Part shown: positions 33,450-38,777 of the stretch, in pieces
Layout of the letters: each line of letters opens with the position of its first letter
Position numbering within the stretch: position 1 is the first letter of the stretch
DNA from: Rhodoplanes elegans
Lineage (GTDB): Bacteria; Pseudomonadota; Alphaproteobacteria; Rhizobiales; Xanthobacteraceae
Direction: 5' to 3'
Assembly: GCF_016653355.1 (NCBI RefSeq)
Contig: NZ_NHSK01000312.1
Location: 1-38,777, forward strand
Length of the DNA: 38,777 nt
Notes under the pieces: model-generated
Databases searched by the model: none
Told to the model about the DNA's origin: nothing
What the model saw: only the letters and a program-made list of their open reading frames with translations
Program-made: the position numbers and the translations under genes

Positions 33450-33802
33450 GGCCGTGTTCCCGATCGCCTCTCGCTCGCTCGCGGCGTCCCGGATCCTCGG
33501 CCCGTTTCGGTCGGGTTCTCGCGGTTCCGGCCGCCCGATCACAGTAGTGGCCAAATGGTTAACGGAAACTTTCCAGGGCCTCTCCGGCACGGCACATTTT
33601 GCCGGGTCGGGCCGGCATCTCGGCGCATGTTGCCGGGGCGCAACGCTCGCTTAACTATCGATTTCGTTGATTTGTTTTCGTTTTTCGCTCTGGCACGGGC
33701 GCTGCTTCGAAGCCGGCGTGGCGACGGTTTGGGAGAGCCGTCGGCACGGGAGGCCGGAGCGACGCAGGGAGAGCGGCGCCCCGGACAAAGGGGAGAGAGA
33801 CG
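33450..33802. promoter_or_regulatory. Divergent control region of fliL and flgF operons
   Basis: The 353 bases between fliL and flgF contain TTAACCAT on the minus strand (33555-33562), TTAACTAT on the plus strand (33651-33658) and the sigma-54-type site at 33691-33706. The stretch 33655-33690 is T-rich. The half-sites resemble CtrA motifs, but no full TTAA-N7-TTAA site was found here. Confidence 0.55.
33691..33706 (+). promoter_or_regulatory. Candidate sigma-54 promoter of flgF operon
   Basis: TGGCACGGGCGCTGCT has GG at 33692-33693 and GC at 33704-33705 with exactly 10 bases between, and an intact TGGCAC. It is the same architecture as the site before flgI. The T-rich DNA just upstream is also typical. 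It ends 97 bases before the flgF start. Confidence 0.72.
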
Positions 33803-34573
33803 ATGCCGAACGCAGCTCTGATCGGGCTGTCGTCGCAGATGGCGTTGCGCCGCGAGCTCGCTTCGATCGCGAACAACATCGCCAATGTGAACACGACAGG
33901 CTTCAAGGCCGACCGCGTGGTGTTCCAGGAGCACCTCGCCCCGATCGCGCGGGAGAATCGCTTTTCCGGGCAGTCCCGGGGCGTCAGCTTCGTCGAGGAC
34001 GCCGGCAGCTGGCGCAACTACGGCCAGGGCCCGGTCGTGCAGACCGGCAACCCGCTCGACGTCGCCATCGACGGCGACGCCTTTCTGGTCGTGCAGACCG
34101 CGAACGGCGAGCGCTACACCCGCGCCGGATCGCTGCAGATCAACGCCCAGGGCCAGCTCGTCACCATGGACGGTGCCGTCGTGGTCGGCGACCGCGGCCC
34201 GGTGACGTTCCAGCCCCTCGACCGCGACATCGTGATCACCCCGGACGGCCGCATCACCTCGATGCAGGGCAACGAGAAGCTCAACGACTCGCAGCGCGGC
34301 CGGCTCCGCCTCGTCAGCTTCACCAATCCGCAGCTCCTCCTCAAGGAGGGCACCAACACCTATTCGGCGCCGGACGGCGCCGGCCTGCAGCCGGCCCCCG
34401 CGAGCGTCAAGGTGATCCAGGGCTCGCTGGAGAAGTCGAACGTGAGCACCGTGGTCGAGATGACCCGGATGATCGACGTGACCCGCACCTACACGGCGGT
34501 CGCGAACCTCCTGTCGCAACACAACGACCTGCGCAAATCGGCGATCGAGCGTCTCGCCGAAGTGCCGAGCTGA
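33803..34573 (+). CDS. flgF: Flagellar proximal rod protein FlgF
   Basis: The 256-residue rod protein has the N-terminal rod motif I-A-N-N-I-A-N-V-N-T-T-G-F-K at about 22-35, the G-N-P-L-D-V-A-I-D-G-D-A-F central motif near 82, and the C-terminal coiled part (V-V-E-M-T-R-M-I-D-V-T-R-T-Y). It is exported through the flagellar apparatus without a cleaved signal. GGGGAGAG precedes ATG 33803. It is 19 bases upstream of flgG in one operon. Confidence 0.96.
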   Translation: MPNAALIGLSSQMALRRELASIANNIANVNTTGFKADRVVFQEHLAPIARENRFSGQSRGVSFVEDAGSWRNYGQGPVVQTGNPLDVAIDGDAFLVVQTANGERYTRAGSLQINAQGQLVTMDGAVVVGDRGPVTFQPLDRDIVITPDGRITSMQGNEKLNDSQRGRLRLVSFTNPQLLLKEGTNTYSAPDGAGLQPAPASVKVIQGSLEKSNVSTVVEMTRMIDVTRTYTAVANLLSQHNDLRKSAIERLAEVPS

Positions 34574-34592
34574 GCCCTGAGGAGATCTGATC

Positions 34593-35384
34593 ATGCGCGC
34601 CCTCCACACCGCCGCGACCGGCATGGCCGCCCAGGAGCTCAACGTCCAGGTCATCTCGAACAACATCGCGAACATGCGCACGACCGGCTACAAGCGCCAG
34701 CGTGCGGAGTTCCAGGACCTGCTCTACGAGCACGTGCGCCGGATCGGCACCCAGACCTCCGACCAGGGCAACATCCTGCCGGTCGGCGTCGACCTCGGCT
34801 CCGGCGTGCGCACCGTCGGCACGCCCCGCATCATGACGCAGGGCACGCTGTCGAACACCTCCGGCGACCTCGACGTCGCGGTCCGCGGCGAGGGCTTCTT
34901 CAAGATCCAGCTCCCCGACGGCAGCTACGCCTACACGCGCGACGGGTCCTTCGAGAAGGACTCGCAGGGCCGCCTGGTGACGGCGCAGGGCTACCTGGTG
35001 CAGCCCGGCATCACCATGCCGAACAACGCGTCGTCGGTCACGATCAACACCCAGGGCCAGGTCTCGATCTACCTGCCGGGCAACACCACGGCCCAGGTGG
35101 TCGGCACCATGACGCTGACCCGATTCATCAACAAGGCCGGCCTGCAGCCGATCGGCGACAACCTGTTCACCGAGACGACCGCCTCGGGCGCGCCGCTGGA
35201 CGGCACGGCCGGCGTCGACGGCTACGGCGACATCATGCAGAAGTATCTCGAGCAGGCGAACGTCGAGGTGGTGAGCGAGATCTCCGATCTGATCGCGGCG
35301 CAGCGCGCCTACGAGATGAACGCCAAGGTCGTCAGCGCCACCGACTCGATGCTGCAGACCGGCACCAACATGATGCGCTCGTGA
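34593..35384 (+). CDS. flgG: Flagellar distal rod protein FlgG
   Basis: The 263-residue protein has the start M-R-A-L-H-T-A-A-T-G-M, the rod motif S-N-N-I-A-N-M-R-T-T-G-Y-K-R near 24-37, and the typical C-terminus with Y-L-E-Q-A-N-V-E-V-V and Q-R-A-Y-E-M-N-A-K. Length matches the family. GAGGAG precedes ATG 34593. The distal rod crosses the P and L rings made by flgI and flgH. Confidence 0.97.
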   Translation: MRALHTAATGMAAQELNVQVISNNIANMRTTGYKRQRAEFQDLLYEHVRRIGTQTSDQGNILPVGVDLGSGVRTVGTPRIMTQGTLSNTSGDLDVAVRGEGFFKIQLPDGSYAYTRDGSFEKDSQGRLVTAQGYLVQPGITMPNNASSVTINTQGQVSIYLPGNTTAQVVGTMTLTRFINKAGLQPIGDNLFTETTASGAPLDGTAGVDGYGDIMQKYLEQANVEVVSEISDLIAAQRAYEMNAKVVSATDSMLQTGTNMMRS

Positions 35385-35395
35385 GGAGACGGACC

Positions 35396-36496
35396 ATGAC
35401 CCGCTCCCTCCTCCCAGGCTCTTTCGTCGCCCGCGCCCTGCCGGTCGCGCTCGCCGCCGCGCTCGCGGCGACGCTCGGCCCGGTGCCGGCCGCCGCCGAC
35501 CCGACCGCCCAGGCCTTCGCGGATCTGGCGCTCGCCCAGATCCGCCCGGTGCCGACGCTCAAGCGCAGCGTCACGGTGAAGGACCCGCTGGTGCGGATCG
35601 GCGACCTCGTCGACCATGCCGGCGAGCTCGCCGGCGTCCCGGTGTTCCGGGCGCCCGACATCGGCACCACCGGCACGATCTCGTCGTCGCAGGTGATGGA
35701 GGCGCTGCGGCCCTACCGGATGTTCCGGGTCGATCTCGCCGACATCGCCGAGGTCGAGGTGTCGCGCGCCGGCCGGGTCTTCACCCCGGCCGAGATCCAG
35801 GGCCGCATCCTGCAGGCCTTCGCCGGCCAGTACGGCCTCGGGGAGGCGGCGAGCCTTTCGCTGACCGTGGAACGCGACATCCGCCCCTTCGCGGTCGAGG
35901 CGACCTCGTCGGGCGAGCTCGTGGTGGCGCGGTCGAGCTACGATTCGCGCACCAACAGGTTCGACATCAGCTTCGAGATCCCTGGCAGCCAGGCGGCGCG
36001 GCGCATCCCGCTGCGCTTCACCGGCACGGTGGTCGAGCTGATCGAGACCGTGGTCGCGGCGCGCGGCATGCAGCGCGGCGACGTGATCAAGAGCACCGAC
36101 CTCATCGTCGAGAAGCGGCCGCGCGCCGAGGTTCCGGCCGATGCCGCCGCACCGGGCGAGACGGTGGTCGGCTTCGCCATGCGCCAGAACCTGCGGGCCG
36201 GTCAGCCGATCCGCCGCCACGACCTGGTGAAGCCCGATCTCGTGCGGCGGGACGAGACCGTGACGCTGGTCTTCCAGGCGCCCGGCATCCTGCTGACCAC
36301 CCGCGGCAAGGCGCTCGAGGGTGGGGCCGAGGGCGACACCGTCACGGCCGTCAACCTGCAGTCCAAGCGCACCGTCCAGGGCGTCGTCTCCGGACCCGGC
36401 CAGATCCGGCTGGTCTCGTCGACGCCCCGGGTGGTCACCGCCGCCGCACTCGATCCGTCCGCCGCCCAGCGGCCCGCGCCGACGTCCGGCAAGTGA
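35396..36496 (+). CDS. flgA: Flagella basal body P-ring formation protein FlgA
   Basis: The 366-residue periplasmic chaperone helps FlgI assemble into the P ring. It has a signal peptide (about residues 1-35, ending A-A-A before Asp) and the SAF domain in the second half: A-A-R-G-M-Q-R-G-D-V-I-K, then R-A-G-Q-P-I-R. It is longer than enterobacterial FlgA (about 220), as is usual in Hyphomicrobiales, owing to an N-terminal extension. ATG 35396 has GAGGAG seven bases upstream, overlapping the end of flgG, and is preferred over the 35381 start. Confidence 0.93.
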   Translation: MTRSLLPGSFVARALPVALAAALAATLGPVPAAADPTAQAFADLALAQIRPVPTLKRSVTVKDPLVRIGDLVDHAGELAGVPVFRAPDIGTTGTISSSQVMEALRPYRMFRVDLADIAEVEVSRAGRVFTPAEIQGRILQAFAGQYGLGEAASLSLTVERDIRPFAVEATSSGELVVARSSYDSRTNRFDISFEIPGSQAARRIPLRFTGTVVELIETVVAARGMQRGDVIKSTDLIVEKRPRAEVPADAAAPGETVVGFAMRQNLRAGQPIRRHDLVKPDLVRRDETVTLVFQAPGILLTTRGKALEGGAEGDTVTAVNLQSKRTVQGVVSGPGQIRLVSSTPRVVTAAALDPSAAQRPAPTSGK

Positions 36497-36502
36497 GGAG
36501 CC

Positions 36503-37264
36503 ATGACCAGGATCATCGATAACCGGCTGCCGCGCCGCGTCGCGACGCTCGCGGTGCTGCTCGGGGCGACCCTGTCGGGTGGCTGCTCGGCGATCGACCG
36601 GCTCGCCAACATCGGCGAGACGCCGAAGCTCAGCGCGATCGAGAACCCGACCGCAGCCCCGGGCTACAAGCCCGTGCAGATGCCGATGCCGACGCCGCAG
36701 CCGGCCGTCTACAACCCGAACTCCCTGTGGCGGAACGGCTCGCGCGCCTTCTTCAAGGACCAGCGCGCCCACCAGATCGGCGATCTGCTGACCGTCACGG
36801 TCAAGATCACCGACAAGGCCAAGTACGAGAACGAGACCAAGCGGACCCGGACCAACAACGAATCCTCGGCGATCACCGACTTCATCGGCACCAAGACCTT
36901 CAACAACGCGGTGGCGCCGCTGCCCGGCACCCTGCTGGCCGACAACTCCAACTCCGCCCAGGACGGCAAGGGCACGATCGACCGCAAGGAGGAGCTGACC
37001 ACCACGGTCGCCGCGGTGGTCACCCAGGTGCTGCCCAACGGCAACCTGGTGGTCGAGGGCCGACAGGAGATCCGGGTCAACTTCGAGATTCGCGAGCTGA
37101 TCGTCGCCGGCATCGTCCGGCCCGAGGACATCCAGAGCGACAACACCATCGACTCGACCAAGATCGCCGAGGCCCGCATCGCCTATGGCGGCCGTGGCCA
37201 GATCACCGACCTCCAGCAGCCGCGCTACGGCCAGCAGCTCTTCGACGTGCTCCTGCCGTTCTGA
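36503..37264 (+). CDS. flgH: Flagellar L-ring lipoprotein FlgH
   Basis: The 253-residue outer-membrane ring protein has a lipoprotein signal with Cys28 in T-L-S-G-G-C. FlgH motifs follow: S-L-W-R-N-G-S-R-A-F-F-K-D-Q-R-A near 74, G-D-L-L-T-V-T-V-K-I, and the C-terminal G-N-L-V-V-E-G-R-Q-E-I and G-R-G-Q-I-T-D-L-Q-Q-P-R. ATG 36503 has GAGGAG upstream and begins six bases after the flgA stop. Last gene of the flgFGAH operon. Confidence 0.96.
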   Translation: MTRIIDNRLPRRVATLAVLLGATLSGGCSAIDRLANIGETPKLSAIENPTAAPGYKPVQMPMPTPQPAVYNPNSLWRNGSRAFFKDQRAHQIGDLLTVTVKITDKAKYENETKRTRTNNESSAITDFIGTKTFNNAVAPLPGTLLADNSNSAQDGKGTIDRKEELTTTVAAVVTQVLPNGNLVVEGRQEIRVNFEIRELIVAGIVRPEDIQSDNTIDSTKIAEARIAYGGRGQITDLQQPRYGQQLFDVLLPF

Positions 37265-37709
37265 CGGCCCGCCGTCCCACGACGGCGACAGCCGGCGGCA
37301 CGGCCCGCCGGCTCCCAGGCGACGAGCTCCCCGCCGGTCCGACGGGACCGGCGATCGACGCGGCTCCCGGCCCCTCCCCGCCGGGAGCCGCGCTCCCTTT
37401 CTCGTTCGGCGGCGTGAGGCCGGACCATCCCGAGGGCGGCCTCCGCACCCGCTACCCGCCCCGAACGGGTTGTGATTAACTGAACGTGACCGGCGGACCG
37501 ACGAATCGCTCGATCCCCCGATCCGGGGTCGATTCCGAGGGTTCCGCCCGAGCGCCGCCGGTGGCGCTCCCGTCGCGTCAGCGGGTCCGCATGCGTAAAG
37601 ACATCCAGAGCGGGAGCTTCCTAATACGACCGGGTGCACTCCCCCGGTCGGGGACGCGCGTGGCGCCGCAGCCCCGGCGTCCGCTCCGCCTCGCCCCGCG
37701 GACCCCGCC
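37265..37709. other. Intergenic region after flgH
   Basis: These 445 bases contain the terminator hairpin at 37360-37391 and a second small GC-rich hairpin at about 37628-37650 (GACCGGG pairing with CCCGGTC). An AT-richer spot around 37470 (GTGATTAACTGA) could be part of a promoter for the epimerase-like gene. Short frames here show no recognisable protein. Confidence 0.5.
37360..37391 (+). terminator. Terminator of flgFGAH operon
   Basis: GCGGCTCCCGGC pairs perfectly with GCCGGGAGCCGC (12 bp) around an 8-base loop, about 95 bases after flgH, followed by GCTCCCTTTCTCGTT, which is moderately T-rich. Confidence 0.65.
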
Positions 37710-38633
37710 GTGGTGACGCGCCGCGTGCTGGTCACCGGCGCCTCCGGCTTCATCGGCCGCGCCCTCGTCCCGCGGCTCGCCGCCGCCGGCCGGCTGGTCC
37801 GCGCCGCCGCCCGCAACCCGGCCGAGGTGCCGACCGGCGCTCGCATCGAGGCGGTGGCGATGCCCGACCTCGAGCTGCCGTGCGACTGGTCGGAGCTGCT
37901 CGCCGGTGTCGACGAGATCGTCCACCTCGCCGGCATCTCCTATCGCAGCGGCGTCGAGGACACGGTCTACGACCGCATCATCCGGGGCGCCACGGCCGAG
38001 CTCGCCCGCGCCTGCTCGCGGCTGCCGATCCAGCGGCTCGTCTTCGTCTCCTCGATCGGCGCCCAGGCGGGCGGCGCGGTCGAGCATCCGGTGCACGAGA
38101 CCGACACGCCCCGTCCGGCCACGGCGCACGACCGCGCCAAGCTCGCCGCCGAGACCGAGGTGCGGCGCGCCCGCGTCCCCTACACGATCCTGCGGCCGGC
38201 GCTGGTCTACGGCCCGCACGTCAAGGGCAGCATGGCGCTCCTGATGCGCATCTCCGCCTCGCGCTGGCCGCTGCCGGCCGCCGCCTTCTCCAACCGGCGC
38301 TCGTTCCTGGCGATCGAGAACCTGGTCGACGCCGTGGTGTTCTGCCTCGACACCCCGGCGACGCTCGGGGAGACCTATCTGGTCGCCGACCCCGACCCGA
38401 TCACGCTCGCCGAGATGATCACGATCCTGCGCGAGGCGGCGCAGCGGCCGACGTCGACCGGCACGCCGGCGCCGTTCGAGATCCTCCTGCGGTCGAGCGA
38501 GCGCAGCGTGCTGTGGGACCGCATCGGCGGCGAGCTGGTGGTCGATCCGGGCAAGCTCCTGGCGACCGGCTGGCGCCCGCCCGTCGAGACCCGCGGCGGC
38601 CTGCGCGCCACGGTCCGGGCCGGCCTCGACTAG
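37710..38633 (+). CDS. NAD-dependent epimerase/dehydratase-like protein, atypical active site
   Basis: The 307-residue extended SDR-type protein opens with the dinucleotide motif V-T-G-A-S-G-F-I-G (8-16) and has the V-F-V-S-S-I-G strand at about 111. The catalytic Y-x-x-x-K position reads H-D-R-A-K, so the tyrosine is replaced by His and ordinary epimerase chemistry is doubtful. Similar NAD-binding proteins act as sugar-nucleotide or ubiquinone-complex accessory proteins. The C-terminal half contains R-R-S-F-L-A-I-E-N-L-V-D-A. The start is GTG 37710 (or the next codon, also GTG). Confidence 0.83.
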   Translation: MVTRRVLVTGASGFIGRALVPRLAAAGRLVRAAARNPAEVPTGARIEAVAMPDLELPCDWSELLAGVDEIVHLAGISYRSGVEDTVYDRIIRGATAELARACSRLPIQRLVFVSSIGAQAGGAVEHPVHETDTPRPATAHDRAKLAAETEVRRARVPYTILRPALVYGPHVKGSMALLMRISASRWPLPAAAFSNRRSFLAIENLVDAVVFCLDTPATLGETYLVADPDPITLAEMITILREAAQRPTSTGTPAPFEILLRSSERSVLWDRIGGELVVDPGKLLATGWRPPVETRGGLRATVRAGLD

Positions 38634-38694
38634 CGTCGTTTCCGCACCTTGCGTCCCGCGTGGGCGCACCGTCGCGGCGCGTCGGCGGCCGTTC

Positions 38695-38777
38695 TCAATC
38701 GCCGCCGCCTCCGCCGCCGTCACCGCCTCCGCCGCAGCTGCCGCCGTCGCTGCCGCAGTCCGCGGAGCCGCCGTCGC
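38695..38777 (-). CDS. C-terminal end of Gly/Cys/Asp-rich protein (partial)
   Basis: On the minus strand, one frame entering from the window edge reads D-G-G-S-A-D-C-G-S-D-G-G-S-C, then a G-G-G-G-D repeat, and stops at TGA (38697-38695). Gly/Cys-rich tails of this kind end several alphaproteobacterial membrane proteins, for example those of the TIGR04222 type. The rest lies outside the window, so identity is open; low complexity makes it possible that this is not coding. Confidence 0.4.
   Translation of the reverse strand, partial: DGGSADCGSDGGSCGGGGDGGGGGGD

Noticed and set aside
37592-37665. Possible small RNA or riboswitch before the epimerase-like gene
   Set aside because: One short GC-rich hairpin only; no conserved structure or promoter could be recognised.
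35309-37936. 875-codon minus-strand frame antisense to flgG, flgA and flgH
   Set aside because: It runs opposite three certain flagellar genes and is Arg/Gly/Asp-rich without domains.

Overview
The window looks like chromosome from a high-GC alphaproteobacterium of the order Hyphomicrobiales (Rhizobiales), close to the Bradyrhizobium/Rhodopseudomonas/Xanthobacteraceae side. This rests on four things: flagellar genes of the alphaproteobacterial type (fliX divergent from flgI, fliL-fliM-DUF6468-motE, flgF-flgG-flgA-flgH), CtrA-type TTAA-N7-TTAA sites next to them, a DksA with the degenerate alphaproteobacterial zinc finger, and dispersed palindromic intergenic repeats of the kind common in that group. 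Genus and species cannot be set from the sequence alone. No rRNA, tRNA or CRISPR array was seen.

Region 1 (1-5.8 kb): a DedA membrane protein faces parE (topoisomerase IV subunit B). The last 84 bases of parE occur twice (3007-3090 and 5687-5770, 83/84 identical). Between the copies lies about 2.6 kb that is partly much AT-richer than its surroundings. It holds a two-gene unrecognised cassette whose first gene is split by an in-frame TAA, and a DUF2442-type gene split by an in-frame TAG. This is the strongest candidate for horizontally acquired, undescribed content.

Region 2 (5.8-13.4 kb): mostly single genes: two GNAT acetyltransferases, a YjhP-like methyltransferase, a SatP-type acetate transporter with an exported Cache-domain protein, a TPR-glycosyltransferase resembling Caulobacter FlmG behind a full CtrA box, a Tat-exported superoxide dismutase and a small Cys-containing exported protein.

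Region 3 (13.4-17.5 kb): dksA, fliX, then the flgI-flgJ-like-flgN-like operon behind CtrA-type and sigma-54-type sites. A 602-bp internally deleted IS5-type element sits exactly on the stop codon of the flgN-like gene.

Region 4 (17.5-30.4 kb): a metabolic block lying between the two flagellar clusters. It has a VOC protein, an NMT1/SsuA-type ABC importer (ATPase, binding protein, permease), a Bug-family binding protein, an acyl-CoA ligase, a hotdog thioesterase, a zinc-ligand-poor MDR oxidoreductase, a UbiD-family decarboxylase, a DUF805 protein, and a TauE/SafE permease divergent from a LysR regulator with a palindromic operator candidate between them. Together it reads as uptake and CoA-dependent breakdown of an organic, perhaps aromatic, acid.

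Region 5 (30.4-38.8 kb): the second flagellar cluster, motE-DUF6468-fliM-fliL on the minus strand and flgF-flgG-flgA-flgH on the plus strand, with a shared control region carrying a sigma-54-type site and CtrA-like half-sites. An atypical NAD-binding epimerase-like gene and the Gly-rich tail of a gene running off the window close the sequence.
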